A DNA stretch of 64,000 nt from Tropicimonas isoalkanivorans (GCF_900112335.1 NZ_FOLG01000009.1:144459-208458), one strand, 5' to 3'. Numbered from the stretch's first letter, positions 48,055 through 58,656 are shown. Notes: generated from the letters alone by a model not told the origin. Numbers and translations are program-made.

Positions 48055-48375
48055 TCAGATCGACTCGTCGATCCAGGCCTTCAGCGCGGCCTTCGGCGCG
48101 GCACCAATCTTGTTGGACACCACCTGCCCGTCCTTGAACAGGAACAGCGCCGGAATGCCACGCACGCCCATCTGGGCCGGCGAGTTCGGGTTCTCGTCGA
48201 CATTCACCTTGGCGATCTTGATCTTGCCTTCGTATTCCTCGGCAAGCTCCTCGAGCGCCGGGCCGATCTGCTTGCACGGACCGCACCACTCGGCCCAGAA
48301 ATCCACCACGACGGGGATATCGGAGTTCTTCACATCAGCGTCGAAGCTGTCGTCTGTCACGGGGACGGTTGCCAT
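48055..48375 (-). CDS. trxA: thioredoxin TrxA
   Basis: A 106-residue thioredoxin. The redox motif is WAEWCGPCK with Cys31 and Cys34; the cis-Pro is in [15 protein letters not shown], and ADV and VDENPN are typical. ATG at [11 protein letters not shown] gives the family length. It lies 59 bases after addA, same strand, as in many alphaproteobacteria. Confidence 0.96.
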   Translation of the reverse strand: MATVPVTDDSFDADVKNSDIPVVVDFWAEWCGPCKQIGPALEELAEEYEGKIKIAKVNVDENPNSPAQMGVRGIPALFLFKDGQVVSNKIGAAPKAALKAWIDESI

Positions 48376-48434
48376 CTGGTTTCTCCTCGGCGTCACGCGT
48401 TGGAGATGGAACGTAAGCAGCCCCCGGTTGAGCG

Positions 48435-51400
48435 TCAAGGTGATGCCGCGCGCAGCAGCGCCGCCCGGACCAGCGCCTCCGGCAGCGGCATCAACTGCGC
48501 CGCGCGAGTCCAAAGGATTGCCGTCTCGATCTCCCGCCCCGGAAAAATCTGTTCCAAAGCAGAGGCATAGGCCCCCATCTGTCGCAGCAGGCCCTCGGGC
48601 GTGTGCTCCGCCGAAGCGGGCACCAGGGCGTTGGTTTTGAAGTCGACTGCAAGAATCTGTGCGCCGTTGAACACCAGCCGGTCGATCGTGCCATGGATCC
48701 GCCGCCCTCCGAGTTCGGCGAGGCTCGCGGTGATCGGAACCTCCGCAAGGCTCTCCGGCCCGAACAGGCGGGCGAGGTCCGGCCGATCCAGAACGCCCGC
48801 GGCCTCCGCCAGCAAGGGCCCATGCTCCGGCTCGTCAAGGTCCGGGCCGAGCAAACGCCCCGCCAGGCCCGCCCGGCTCTCCGGCCCCTGCCCCGCAAGG
48901 TGTTCCAGCAGCAGGTGAATCCGCGTCCCCCGCAGCTTCGCCGCCGCCTCGTCCAGCCCTCCGCCGGCCCTCGGTTCCCCCGGCAGAACCTTCGCACCGC
49001 CGAGGTCGGAGGGCGACAGTGTCCCGTCCGGTCGCTGCGGCGCCTCCACCGGCCGGTGAAGCCAGTCCGGCAGATCCACCGAAGACCCCGCTTCCGACAC
49101 ACCCGCCTCCGGCCGCCGGCCCTCCACCCAGTGGGCCGATTCCAGCCGCAGCCCGTTGCCGCCACCGAAGTCGTGCTCCGCCGCGTCCATCGCCCGCAAC
49201 CCGGCGTCGATCTGCTCGTACCAACTGTCCCCCGCCGTGCCGAGATCCCCCGCCGCCGCCACGATCAGCCATTGCTCCGCCCGCGTCATCGCCACGTAGA
49301 GCAGCCGCTGCGCCTCCTCCAACTGCCGCGCGACGGCCGCCTGCTTCCACGCGCTCGCGTTGGCCGGGCCTTCCGCCTGCGGCATCGACCAGCACGGCAC
49401 CCCGTCCGGCCCCGGCAGCAGCCGCCCCTTGAACTCGCGCGGCGTCTTGCGAAAGCCGGTGTCCGGCAGGATAACAATGGGCGATTCCAATCCCTTGGCC
49501 CCATGTACGGTCATCACGCGGATCTTTGCGCCGCGCCCCTCCGCCCGCCGCTTGACCTTGACGTCGGCCCCCTCCATCCGCGCCAGAAACCCGGTCAGCG
49601 ACAGCGGCTCGGCCTGCTCCAGGTCCAGCGCCTGAGCCAGCAGCGAGTCGATCCCGTCCGAGGCCTCCTCCCCCAGCCGCGCCACCAACCGCCGCCGTCC
49701 GTCGTGCCGTGTCAGCAGCCGTTCGATCAGGTCGTAGGGCCGCAAGTAGTCGGTGAGGTCGCGCAGGTCCCGCAGCACCGCGTGGGTGCCTGCAAATTCC
49801 TCCTGTCGCCGCCGCAAGGCCTGCCAGACGAACTCATGCGGCCCCCGCTCGGTCGCCAGATCGTAAAGCTCCGCCTCGCTCCATCCGAACAGCGGCGAGC
49901 GCAGGGTTGCGGCAAGCGACAGGTCGTCTTCCGGTGTCGACAGGAACGACAGCAGCGCCCGAATGTCCCGCACCGCCAGCTCCTCGCCCAGCTTCAGCAC
50001 GTCCGCGCCGGCCACCTCCAGCCCTTCGACCTTGCAGGCCCGGATGATCTCGTGGAACAGCGGCCCCCGGCTCTGCACGAGGATGAGCACGTCCCCCTCG
50101 GTGATCGGACGCTCGCGAAACGCGCCCTCCGCCTCCTCCCAGAGGAACCCGGAGCGCACCATCTCCCGCACCTGCGCCGCCACCTTGCGGGCCAGACGCA
50201 CCGTGTGATGCTCGTCGCTCACGTGATCGACCGGGTCGTACCACAGCCGGTCGTCGTCGGCCTTCTCGCTTTTCTCCTCCAACGGCCACAAATCCACCCG
50301 GCCGGGCATCTTGCCCTTGAAGGCGATATGGCTCACCGCATCCCCCATCCCGCGCAGATCGCCCTGCCCGAACGTGCAGTCCACCGCCCGAAGGATCTCG
50401 CCCGAAGAGCGGAAAGAGTATTTTAGTTCAAGCTGTTGCAGCCGCAGGTCGATGGCTTCCAGCCGGTCGGCAAACGCTTGGCGCATCCGGATGAAGCCCG
50501 CCGGGTCGGCCCCCTGGAAGGAATAGATCGACTGCTTCAAATCCCCCACGACAAAGATCGACCGGTCCCCAACCTCGGCGCTCCCCGCGCCGGACGTAAA
50601 CTCCCGCGTCAGATGCTCGATGACCTGCCATTGCAGCGGGCTCGTGTCCTGCGCCTCGTCCACAAGGATGTGATCGATGCCACCGTCGAGCTTGTAGAGG
50701 ACCCAATCTGCAACCTCCGGTTGCGCCAATAGCGCCTCGGCGCGTTCGATCTGGTCGTCGAAGTCGAGCCACCCGCCCTCGTCCTTCCGCCGCGCATATT
50801 CCGGCAGGAAGGCCGCCGCGAAACGGTAGAGCGCCAACGTCCGCCGCGCCGCCTCCAGCGCCTTCAGCCGCCCGGCGGCGTTCGACACCCGCGCACAAAG
50901 CTCGTCGAAGACCGTCTCCAGCGGGCCAAGCTCCGCCCGCCGCTTCGCGCTTACGACGTTCGATTTCGGCTGTCCGTCGGCCTTGCGGAGCAACAGATCC
51001 GCGAGTGCATCGTACCCGGATTGATCCAGTCCATTGGAAAGAATGGAGAAAATGGACTCCGCAACCTTTTTCGTGGTCGCCGTCTGGCGCGCCAATTCGC
51101 CCGCGAGCGCCCGCAATTCTCCCGCGTCAACGTCTGCCAGCACCTCCGCCAGTGCCGTCTCGGCGTCGAACCCCGCCGGAAGGTCGAAAAGCGCCAGCAC
51201 CGCGTTCCGGTCCGGCCGTGCCGGGAAAAGCGTCCGGTGCGCGGAGATCTCGGAGGCGAGTCCCGTCAAGTCCGCGTCCCCCACGAGTGCCGCGACCTCC
51301 GCAAACACCTCTGGGTTGTGCTCCGCGACCGTATCGAGCACCTCCGTCTGCAACGATGCGGTGGCCTCCTCGTCCAGTTCGGTGAAGCCCGGACTGACGC

Positions 51401-51824
51401 CCGCCTCCAGTGGAAACCGCCGCAGCAGACCGGCGCAGAAGGAGTGGATCGTCTGTATCTTCAGCCCACCCGGCGTCTCGATCGCCCGCGCGAACAGCCG
51501 CCGCGCTTTGGCCAGCGTCTCCGCGCTGAGCGCATGCTCAACGCCGAGCTGGCCCAGCGCCGTACGCAGGTCCACGTCCTCCCGCATCGCCCAATCGCCG
51601 AGCCGCTGGAACAGGCGGTTCTGCATCTCCGACGCGGCGGCCTTGGTATAGGTCAGGCACAGGATGTTCTGCGGCGGCACGTCGTCCAGCAACAGCCGCG
51701 CCACCCGGTCGGTCAGCACCCGCGTCTTCCCGGACCCCGCGTTCGCCGAAAGCCAGGTGGAGCTGCGCGGGTCCGCGGCGGTCATCTGGTGCCGCGTGGC
51801 GTCGTCGATGCCGTGGGCGGTCAT
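48435..51824 (-). CDS. addA: double-strand break repair helicase-nuclease AddA
   Basis: A 1129-residue UvrD-like helicase fused to a RecB-family nuclease. Walker [22 protein letters not shown] is near residues 27-47; further helicase motifs are [64 protein letters not shown] and [19 protein letters not shown]. The C-terminal nuclease has [11 protein letters not shown] and ILAVDFKTN. It overlaps the addB stop by 4 bases (ATGA). Confidence 0.96.
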   Translation of the reverse strand: MTAHGIDDATRHQMTAADPRSSTWLSANAGSGKTRVLTDRVARLLLDDVPPQNILCLTYTKAAASEMQNRLFQRLGDWAMREDVDLRTALGQLGVEHALSAETLAKARRLFARAIETPGGLKIQTIHSFCAGLLRRFPLEAGVSPGFTELDEEATASLQTEVLDTVAEHNPEVFAEVAALVGDADLTGLASEISAHRTLFPARPDRNAVLALFDLPAGFDAETALAEVLADVDAGELRALAGELARQTATTKKVAESIFSILSNGLDQSGYDALADLLLRKADGQPKSNVVSAKRRAELGPLETVFDELCARVSNAAGRLKALEAARRTLALYRFAAAFLPEYARRKDEGGWLDFDDQIERAEALLAQPEVADWVLYKLDGGIDHILVDEAQDTSPLQWQVIEHLTREFTSGAGSAEVGDRSIFVVGDLKQSIYSFQGADPAGFIRMRQAFADRLEAIDLRLQQLELKYSFRSSGEILRAVDCTFGQGDLRGMGDAVSHIAFKGKMPGRVDLWPLEEKSEKADDDRLWYDPVDHVSDEHHTVRLARKVAAQVREMVRSGFLWEEAEGAFRERPITEGDVLILVQSRGPLFHEIIRACKVEGLEVAGADVLKLGEELAVRDIRALLSFLSTPEDDLSLAATLRSPLFGWSEAELYDLATERGPHEFVWQALRRRQEEFAGTHAVLRDLRDLTDYLRPYDLIERLLTRHDGRRRLVARLGEEASDGIDSLLAQALDLEQAEPLSLTGFLARMEGADVKVKRRAEGRGAKIRVMTVHGAKGLESPIVILPDTGFRKTPREFKGRLLPGPDGVPCWSMPQAEGPANASAWKQAAVARQLEEAQRLLYVAMTRAEQWLIVAAAGDLGTAGDSWYEQIDAGLRAMDAAEHDFGGGNGLRLESAHWVEGRRPEAGVSEAGSSVDLPDWLHRPVEAPQRPDGTLSPSDLGGAKVLPGEPRAGGGLDEAAAKLRGTRIHLLLEHLAGQGPESRAGLAGRLLGPDLDEPEHGPLLAEAAGVLDRPDLARLFGPESLAEVPITASLAELGGRRIHGTIDRLVFNGAQILAVDFKTNALVPASAEHTPEGLLRQMGAYASALEQIFPGREIETAILWTRAAQLMPLPEALVRAALLRAASP

Positions 51825-54796
51825 GGCGCGGCCTCCTCATCAGGGCCGACAGGCTCCGGCGCCGGATCTTCGGTCAGGTTCCATTCCCCGAAGCGGGCGA
51901 GGTGGTCGTAATCGCCGGCAAAGTTGGTCATCTGCGCCGCCCGGATCGCCGTGTAGCCCTGCGTTGGCCGGCGGTAGCGGGCGATCAACTCGTGCAGCCG
52001 CTCCCAGGTGACGTCGGGCAGGCGGCCATCCTCGTCCTCCAGCTTCAGCATCCGGTCGCCGCCCGCGACGGACAGCCCGATATACCCCAGCCCGGCCAGA
52101 TCCCCGGTCCCGATCGCCGCGAACCCCCCGCGTTCCAGCATCGCGCCCTGCAATGGCAGCTGTTTCTCGAAATGTTTGACCTCGTTGTCGGTGGGCGGCT
52201 TGCCGGACTTGTAGTCGAGGATCGTGTAGCGGCCGTCCACCAGCCGGTCGATCCGGTCCGGCTTCGCCGTCAGGCGGAAGTCCAGCCCGGCCAGATCCAC
52301 GTGGCCCGACCGTTCCGTCAGCACCGGCGTGCCCTCCGCAAGCCGCACCATCTCCCCCGCAATCAGCCGGTCGGCCACCGCCATCAACCGCGCGTGCCAA
52401 AGGGCCTGCATGGAGGGCAGGGGGGTCGCCTCGCGGAGCACCTGCCAGCCGATCTCCGACAGGCGGTCCCGGGCGGCCGCATCGTCCCCCTGCCAGTCTT
52501 CGCGGCAGGCGATGAACGCCTCCATGATCCGGTGCAACGCGGTGCCGCGCAGCCGGGCATCGGCCGCCGGCGCGAGCGGCGCCAACGGGCGCAACCGCAG
52601 GATGTACTGCGCATAGATCGCATACGGGTCCCGGATCAGCGTCGTGATCCGCGTCACCGCCAGCTCCCTCGGCCGCGCCGCAACCGGCGGGCGAGGGGAG
52701 GGGCGGCGAACCGGCGGCTCCGGCGCGGCAGGCCGGTCGATCTCCCCCGCCAGGGCCAGCCAGCGCCGCCCCCGCCCGCGCATCCGCTCCAGCGCCCCCG
52801 CGCTCTCCGGGCCGATGCCGTCGAGCAGGTTGACCAGCCGGTTCAGCCAGCGCGAGGGCACCGTCTCGGCTTCCTCGTTGCGGGTGGCGCGGGTCAGCAT
52901 GACTTCGGGCGCGGCAACTGCCATCTGGAAGTCATGCGCCGCCAGCCCGATCCGCCGGTCTGGCAGCAGCAACCCGGCCTCCGCCCGCATCTGCCGGTTC
53001 AACCACGTGTCCGGCCCCGGCAGATCGGGCCACGTCCCGTCATTGAGCCCCGCCAGGATCGTCAGCTCCGCACTCTGCACCCGCGCTTCCAGCGTGCCCC
53101 AGATCATCACGCCGGGATGCGGGCGGTTGGGGTCCTGCACCGTCCGCGCGCCCAGGTGAGACTGAAGCAGGCTCAGGTAGTCCCGCGCCAGAAGCGCGCC
53201 GCCCCGGCCACTTGCCGCCGCCAGATCGGCCATCGCGACCTGCGCCGCCTCGCCTGCGCGCCCCTCCCAGATGCGCCCCGTGCCACGCGCCGCAGGCCCT
53301 GCCGCCAGCGCGCAGGCCAGCGCCATGTGCCGCGCGATGTGCGCCTCCAGCGAAACCGCGCCACCGGGGCGAACCTCGGCGAGCAGGCCCGCAAGCCAAT
53401 CGGCCCAATCGCGGCGGCCATCGTCCGTCCGGCTCCGCGCAGCCCACCGGATCAGGTCCGCCCCCTCGGGCCGCGCCACCGCCTCGCGGCGCAGCCACAG
53501 CTCCAATTCCCGCGTCCACCGCAAATGCGGCCCCCGCAGGCCGTCGGTGGAGACGGTCAACGGGTGCTTGAGCAGCGTCAGCAACGCCGGAAGGTCAGGC
53601 GGCGCCAGCCACAGCGCCGCAACATGGCGCAGGAACCGCCCCGGCGCGGCCTGGTGCAGCGGCTCCCCCGCGCTGTCGTCCGGTTCGATCCCCCAGCGTT
53701 GCAGCGCGGCGGCGACGCGGCGGGTCAGCATCCTGTCCGGGGTGATGAGCGCAGCCGCCTGACCATCCTCCACCGCCTGCCGCAGGCGCAGGGCAATCGC
53801 CGCCGCTTCCGCCCGTTGCGAGGGCGCCTCCAACAGCGTCAGCCGGTCGGTCGCCTCCGCAATCCCGGACAAGTGCCGCCCCTCCGCCCGCCACTGATCG
53901 GTTACCGGCGCTGGGCGAAGGGCCAGCGAAATCAACCGGTTGCCCTCGGGGGCCGGGGCAGGGGCCTCCGACCAGCGCCGCACGTCTGCCGGCTGCACAT
54001 CCAGCGCCCGCATCAGCGCGCGAAAGCGGAACTGCGGGTGATCCTCCCCCTGAAGCGTCGCGTCGAGCGCCGCCCACACCGGCCCCGGCTGGTCGAAATC
54101 GTACCCCGGCAGCACCACGTACCCCTGCGGCAGCCGCGCCACCGCCTGCAGGAGCAGGTTCGACGGCCCGCGCGACCCGGTGGACCCCGCGATCACCACC
54201 GGGCCCTCCGGCGGCTCCTTCTCCCACCGGCGGGTCAGCGCCTCCACCACACGGCGTAACCGCGCCTCCGGCCCGGGCAGTTCCCCCGGCCGCGCCCCGA
54301 AATGGGTGAACGCGGCCTCAACGATGGCCCGCCCGCGCTTCCAGTGCTCGGCAAAGGCGCCCACATCCAGTTCCGCCAGCGCCTCCACCCCCACTCCCTG
54401 CCCATGCATCTCGTCGATCAACGCGGCAAGGCTGTCGGCCAGTTGGAACGCCGCCGCGCGCGGCGCCTGGTCCGGGTCCCGCTCGATCAGTTGCAGGATC
54501 AGCTCCGCAAGGTCCAGCCGCAGGTGTAGCGGCGGCAGGGCAGGGGGGATCTGTGGAAAGCCGGGATCGTCCGACAGGTCCGAAATCAGCCGCAGCCGGG
54601 GCAGCAGGCGCGGCGGCCCGGCGTCCAGCACCTCCCGGATGCGCCGTCGCATCCGCCCGCTGTTGGCGAAGATCGTCACCCGCGCCCAGGCGACCGGGTC
54701 CTCCGCCGGCAGGCGCCGCGCAAGGCCGTCGATCAGCGCCTCGGCATAGGGGACTCCCGGCGCGAGACCATACAGGCGCGCCTCCGTCTCAGGCAT
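51821..54796 (-). CDS. addB: double-strand break repair nuclease AddB
   Basis: A 991-residue partner of AddA, alphaproteobacterial type. The N-terminal helicase-like part (LYGLAPGVPYAEALIDGL, VTIFANSGRMRRRIRE) lacks a Walker A. The C-terminal nuclease shows GTALHRIMEAFI, LTAKPDRIDRLVDGRYTILDYKSGKPPTDNEVKHFEKQLPLQGAML. The Cys residues of the [4Fe-4S] staple known in Bacillus AddB are absent. ATG at MPETEARLYGL overlaps the murU-like stop by 8 bases. Confidence 0.94.
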   Translation of the reverse strand: MPETEARLYGLAPGVPYAEALIDGLARRLPAEDPVAWARVTIFANSGRMRRRIREVLDAGPPRLLPRLRLISDLSDDPGFPQIPPALPPLHLRLDLAELILQLIERDPDQAPRAAAFQLADSLAALIDEMHGQGVGVEALAELDVGAFAEHWKRGRAIVEAAFTHFGARPGELPGPEARLRRVVEALTRRWEKEPPEGPVVIAGSTGSRGPSNLLLQAVARLPQGYVVLPGYDFDQPGPVWAALDATLQGEDHPQFRFRALMRALDVQPADVRRWSEAPAPAPEGNRLISLALRPAPVTDQWRAEGRHLSGIAEATDRLTLLEAPSQRAEAAAIALRLRQAVEDGQAAALITPDRMLTRRVAAALQRWGIEPDDSAGEPLHQAAPGRFLRHVAALWLAPPDLPALLTLLKHPLTVSTDGLRGPHLRWTRELELWLRREAVARPEGADLIRWAARSRTDDGRRDWADWLAGLLAEVRPGGAVSLEAHIARHMALACALAAGPAARGTGRIWEGRAGEAAQVAMADLAAASGRGGALLARDYLSLLQSHLGARTVQDPNRPHPGVMIWGTLEARVQSAELTILAGLNDGTWPDLPGPDTWLNRQMRAEAGLLLPDRRIGLAAHDFQMAVAAPEVMLTRATRNEEAETVPSRWLNRLVNLLDGIGPESAGALERMRGRGRRWLALAGEIDRPAAPEPPVRRPSPRPPVAARPRELAVTRITTLIRDPYAIYAQYILRLRPLAPLAPAADARLRGTALHRIMEAFIACREDWQGDDAAARDRLSEIGWQVLREATPLPSMQALWHARLMAVADRLIAGEMVRLAEGTPVLTERSGHVDLAGLDFRLTAKPDRIDRLVDGRYTILDYKSGKPPTDNEVKHFEKQLPLQGAMLERGGFAAIGTGDLAGLGYIGLSVAGGDRMLKLEDEDGRLPDVTWERLHELIARYRRPTQGYTAIRAAQMTNFAGDYDHLARFGEWNLTEDPAPEPVGPDEEAAP

Positions 54797-55487
54797 CGGC
54801 CGCCTCCGCCAGCATCGCCTCGGCCAGCGGAATGCTGTCCGGCCGCCCCACATCGCACCAGCCGCCGGAATGCACCGTCCCGAACAGGCGGCCTTGCGCC
54901 AGCATTCTGTCCCACACGACGTTCAGCGAAAACGCGGACTCCCGGATCTCCGACAACATCTCCGTCCGCAGGATTTGCGCGCCGGTATAGACCGCGCCCG
55001 GTCCGCGCTGGATACGGCCATTCGCGTCACTCAGAAAATCCCCATGTCCGGCGTGGCCCCGCGCCCGCTCCGCCGGAACCAACAACAGCAGCCCGTCCAT
55101 ATCCTCCGGCCGCCAAGCAGACCGAAGCGTTTCCAACGGGTTACGCCCCGTCCAGACAGCATCCGTGTTGAGCGTGAAGACCGGCCCGGAACCCAGCAGC
55201 GGCAGGGCTTGTCGCAGCCCGCCGCCGGTGTCCAGCACCTCCGGCGTTTCGTGGGAGATCTGCACGTCGGGGCGGTCCGCAAGGTGGTCGGCCACCTGCT
55301 CGCCGAGGTAATGCGTATTGACCACGCGCCGCCGTGCACCTGCCGCGGCCGTCAGATCCAGCGCGTGATCCAGCAGGCAGCGGCCGGCCACCGGCAGCAG
55401 CGGTTTCGGGCGCGTCCGGGTCAGGTCGCCCATCCGGGTGCCGAACCCGGCAGCGAACAGCATCACGGCGTCGGGTGTGTCCCGCAT
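54789..55487 (-). CDS. murU: nucleotidyltransferase MurU-like
   Basis: A 232-residue sugar nucleotidyltransferase: AVMLFAAGFGTRMGDLTRTRPKPLLPVAGRCLLDHALD (Gly-rich loop plus Lys of PKPLLPVAG), FTLNTDAVWTG and WCDVGRPDS. Beside an AmgK-like kinase this is the MurU of the cell-wall recycling shortcut, which makes UDP-MurNAc from MurNAc-1-phosphate and UTP. A mannose-1-phosphate guanylyltransferase function is the alternative. Its start overlaps the kinase by 25 bases and its stop overlaps addB by 8. Confidence 0.8.
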   Translation of the reverse strand: MRDTPDAVMLFAAGFGTRMGDLTRTRPKPLLPVAGRCLLDHALDLTAAAGARRRVVNTHYLGEQVADHLADRPDVQISHETPEVLDTGGGLRQALPLLGSGPVFTLNTDAVWTGRNPLETLRSAWRPEDMDGLLLLVPAERARGHAGHGDFLSDANGRIQRGPGAVYTGAQILRTEMLSEIRESAFSLNVVWDRMLAQGRLFGTVHSGGWCDVGRPDSIPLAEAMLAEAADA

Positions 55488-56482
55488 GCGTGTCGTATCC
55501 TTTCCAGTCGGTCGGGGGTCGGGTCGGGCAGGGTGTCCGCCAGGAACGCCGCCAGCTCCGCCAGCGCCGGGTGGGCCAGGTCGCCCTGCAGGTGCGCCCA
55601 GACGCGGGGGATGAGGTCCACGTATTTCGGCTTGCCGAAATGCATCGCCAACCGCGCGAAGACGCCGAGGATGCGCAGATTCCGCTGCGCCGCGACAACG
55701 TCGGCGCTCAGGCGGAACGCGTCGGCGTCGCAGCCGCTCGCGGCGATGTAGCGGTCGATCATGGCGGCGCGCACGGGCGGCGGCACGTCCCGTCGCGCGT
55801 CCTCCAGCAGGGACACAAGGTCGTAGGCGCGTCGGCCCGCGAAGGCGTCCTGAAAGTCCAGCAGCCCGACCTTCGCCGGCCCCGACCGCTCCGGCAGCCA
55901 GATCAGGTTCTCGGCATGGAAATCGCGGAGCGCCACGACCGGCGCTTCGACCGGCAGGTCCGCGAGCGCCTGCGCCACCAGCGCAACGCAGCGCTCTACT
56001 TCTGCGGCGGAGGTCTCCCGCCCGCAGCCGGGCGCGTACCACGTCAACGCCAAGTCCACCGCCTGCGCCATGTCCTTCGGCCCGGGGCGTGGCAGGTCGG
56101 GCGGGGCGGGGTGCCGGTGAAGCGCCACCAGCAGATCCGTGGCCGCAGCATAAAGCGCGGTCTCATCGGCCGGGGTCTCCGCCACCAGCCGCGCCAGCAA
56201 CGCATCGCCAAGGTCCTCGAGGAGCAGGAACCCCTCCGCCCGATCCTCCGCCAGCACCCTCGGGGCGGACAGGCCGAACGACGTCAGATGGCCGGCGATG
56301 CGGACGAAGGGCTCGACATCGTTGCCACGGTCGGGCGGGGCGTCCATCAGGATGGCCGTCTCCGCACCGCGCGCCAGCCGTTCGTACCGGCGGGTGGAGG
56401 CGTCTCCTGCCAGCGGCGCAGCCTCGGCCCCGCCCCATCCGGCGCGCCTCAGGAAGGCGTCGCGGGCCGCCTGCCGGGTCAT
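55463..56482 (-). CDS. amgK: aminoglycoside phosphotransferase-family sugar kinase (AmgK-like)
   Basis: A 339-residue APH-family kinase, the group that includes AmgK, which phosphorylates MurNAc/GlcNAc at C1 for cell-wall recycling. Motifs are LAGDASTRRYERL (N-lobe), ILMDAPP, FLLLEDLGD, the catalytic VALRDFHAENLIWLP and LLDFQDAFAGRRAYDLVSLLEDARRD. It overlaps murU-like by 25 bases, so the two-step pair is translated together, and overlaps the tsaE stop by 4 bases. Confidence 0.82.
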   Translation of the reverse strand: MTRQAARDAFLRRAGWGGAEAAPLAGDASTRRYERLARGAETAILMDAPPDRGNDVEPFVRIAGHLTSFGLSAPRVLAEDRAEGFLLLEDLGDALLARLVAETPADETALYAAATDLLVALHRHPAPPDLPRPGPKDMAQAVDLALTWYAPGCGRETSAAEVERCVALVAQALADLPVEAPVVALRDFHAENLIWLPERSGPAKVGLLDFQDAFAGRRAYDLVSLLEDARRDVPPPVRAAMIDRYIAASGCDADAFRLSADVVAAQRNLRILGVFARLAMHFGKPKYVDLIPRVWAHLQGDLAHPALAELAAFLADTLPDPTPDRLERIRHACGTHPTP

Positions 56483-56994
56483 GTGGGCGCTCCGGTGGCT
56501 GAAAGGTCATTTCGCAGTGCGTCCCACCGCGGCGACGTCGCCGTCAGACGCGCCATGCGCCCGTCGGTCTCGGGGTCGGCGGCAAGATCGATGCGCAGCG
56601 CCGCCTCGGGCGCGGCCTGCGCGAGCCGATCGGGCCACTCGACCAGACAGATCGCGGAGTCGAACGCGGCATCCAGCCCCAATTCCCAGATCTCGTCCGG
56701 CCCGCTCAGGCGATAGAGATCCGCGTGCCAGACCTCCACCCCGTCCAGCTCGTAGGTTTGCACCAGCGTGTAGGTCGGCGACGGGACATCCTCGCGCGGG
56801 GTGCCCGTCCGGTCCATCATCGCCAGGATGATCGCCCGGGCGAGGTGGCTCTTGCCCGCGCCGATGGGCCCCGAAAGCAGCAGCGTGTCCCCCGCCCGCA
56901 GCCCTCCCGCCAGCGCCCGGCCCAGCGCGTCCGTCGCGTCGGGACCGGGAAGGGTCAGGCGCATGTCGAGGCGGTCGGGGGCGGTGCGGTTCAT
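56479..56994 (-). CDS. tsaE: tRNA threonylcarbamoyladenosine ATPase TsaE
   Basis: A 171-residue P-loop ATPase of t6A synthesis. Walker A is GPIGAGKSHLARAI; then VPSPTYTLVQTYE, VWHADLYRLSGPDEIWELGLDAAFD and CLVEWPDRL. The start at MNRTAPDRLDM was chosen (GCGGGGC upstream); MRLTLPGPDATD ten residues later is the alternative. It is the next gene after the PAS protein in the operon (66-base gap). Confidence 0.92.
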   Translation of the reverse strand: MNRTAPDRLDMRLTLPGPDATDALGRALAGGLRAGDTLLLSGPIGAGKSHLARAIILAMMDRTGTPREDVPSPTYTLVQTYELDGVEVWHADLYRLSGPDEIWELGLDAAFDSAICLVEWPDRLAQAAPEAALRIDLAADPETDGRMARLTATSPRWDALRNDLSATGAPT

Positions 56995-57060
56995 GCCCCG
57001 CACACTAGCGTTCTGCGCCCCGCCCGCAACCGCCATCGCAGGGGTCCGGCGCGGCCGGAC

Positions 57061-58656
57061 TCACCGCCCCGTCGCCGGCACCTTCACCCAGATCTTGGAC
57101 GGCGAGGCGAGGCTGCGGTGGCTCTGCACATGGGAGAATCCCACCAGCGTGGCGTGCCCGGTCAGCGGCGTGAACCGGCAGGTCAGCCGTTTCCCGTCGA
57201 GCCGCCGCACCTCCGCCGTCCACTCCGCCCGTTCGCCCCCGTCCCCCACGAAGTCCCGCAGGTCGCCCCAGACGGGGGTCGGGTGGCAAAGCGTCTGCCA
57301 CAGCGCGGTCGCCTGAACCACGCCGGTATCGGCGAGGCTCGCGTCGGGGTCGTGGTCCCACATCTCGCGATAGGCGCGGTTCGACAGGATCATCACCCCG
57401 GCGGAGGAAAAGACCGCAATCGCCTCGTCCACCGCGTCCAGAACCGATTGCCCCAGCTCCAGCTCGGACCGGAACCGCCGCGTCAGCGCGATCTCGGCGC
57501 TGATGTCCTCGAACAGGAACGCCAGCGCGCCGTCGGGATGCGGCCGCCCGGTGACGCGAAAGGTCTGTCCGGAGGGCAGGTACCACGTCTCCTGATAGGT
57601 GCCGGTGGACGCCGCGCTCTCCAGGTCGGTGATCTGCCGGCGCCACGTTTTGTAGTTCTTCGGCTCCGGCATGCGCCGGCTGTCCCGCAGTTGATCGAGG
57701 AACTCGAACAGGCTCGGCCGGCTGCTCAGGAACACCGGCTCCAGGCCCGACAGGTCCGTCAGCGCCGGGTTGAACAGGGCCAGCCGCCGTTTCCGGTCGA
57801 ACACCGCAAGCCCGGTGGGCAGGTGCGCGAAGGTCTTGGTCAGCGTCTGCACGAACTCCCTGAGCGAGGTTTCCGCCTTCACCAGCTTGTCGGCGGGCAG
57901 GGCAAAGATCAGCGTGTCGTCTTCCTGCGCCTCGTCGTAGCTGTCGAACCACAGCGGCTCCTCGCAGTTGGGCACCGTGATAGACAGCCGCCGCGGGGGT
58001 TCGGCCATGTCGGGACCGATGGGGCGCTGGTCGAACAGCCGGGGCAGGGGCCAGCCGATGGCACCCGGGCTCTCCGAGATTCGCCGCACCAGGTTGACAT
58101 AGGCGGCGTTCGCCCAGCGGACGGCCCCGGTCGCATCCTCCTTCCACACCAGCATCGGCGCATCGTCGACCACGCCGCGCAGCGTCTTCAATTCACTGGC
58201 GAGCGCCTCCTGATGCAGCCGGTCGGGCTCCCGCGCACCGGCCTGCGCGCCCGTTCCCGATATCAGAACGATCCGGGCCAGCCCGCCCCGCCATTCGGCC
58301 TCCACCCGGTCGCCGGTCTCCGGGTCGGTCAGCTCGATCCACTGCGCCTCGCCCAGCTTGCCGATCTCGACCGCGAGGGAAGGGAAGCGGTCCTCCAGCA
58401 AGGCGATCAGCCGCGGCCATTCCTCCAGGAACCCGGCCCCCGTTTCCAGCAGCGCGCGGGCATCGGGGGTGGCGTCCACCAGCTCCTTGTCGCGAAACAG
58501 GAAAACCACGCGCTCGCCCATCTGCTCGATGGGCGTCCAGCTTACCTTTCGGGAGGGCATGAGGTGGCCCATCAGGTAGAGCGCCACCGCCGCCGTACCA
58601 AAGGACGAAACCACGAGAACCAGTCCAAGCGAGAGGTCAAACATCCCCATAATCAC
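57061..58656 (-). CDS. membrane-anchored PAS-domain protein, DivL-like but without kinase domain
   Basis: A 531-residue protein with one N-terminal membrane helix (FDLSLGLVLVVSSFGTAAVALYLMGHL) and at least three PAS-type regions (around residues 35-130, 160-250 and 280-390 with FAHLPTGLAVFDRKRRLALFNPALTDLSGL, then a further one from about 400 with LDAVDEAIAVFSSAGVMILSNRAYREMW). It ends after the last PAS with no HisKA or HATPase domain. In Rhizobiales and Caulobacter the gene in front of tsaE/AddBA is a DivL- or PleC-like sensor, so this looks like a reduced DivL-type protein. GTG start with GGAAG; a CtrA-like site lies upstream. Confidence 0.75.
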   Translation of the reverse strand: MIMGMFDLSLGLVLVVSSFGTAAVALYLMGHLMPSRKVSWTPIEQMGERVVFLFRDKELVDATPDARALLETGAGFLEEWPRLIALLEDRFPSLAVEIGKLGEAQWIELTDPETGDRVEAEWRGGLARIVLISGTGAQAGAREPDRLHQEALASELKTLRGVVDDAPMLVWKEDATGAVRWANAAYVNLVRRISESPGAIGWPLPRLFDQRPIGPDMAEPPRRLSITVPNCEEPLWFDSYDEAQEDDTLIFALPADKLVKAETSLREFVQTLTKTFAHLPTGLAVFDRKRRLALFNPALTDLSGLEPVFLSSRPSLFEFLDQLRDSRRMPEPKNYKTWRRQITDLESAASTGTYQETWYLPSGQTFRVTGRPHPDGALAFLFEDISAEIALTRRFRSELELGQSVLDAVDEAIAVFSSAGVMILSNRAYREMWDHDPDASLADTGVVQATALWQTLCHPTPVWGDLRDFVGDGGERAEWTAEVRRLDGKRLTCRFTPLTGHATLVGFSHVQSHRSLASPSKIWVKVPATGR

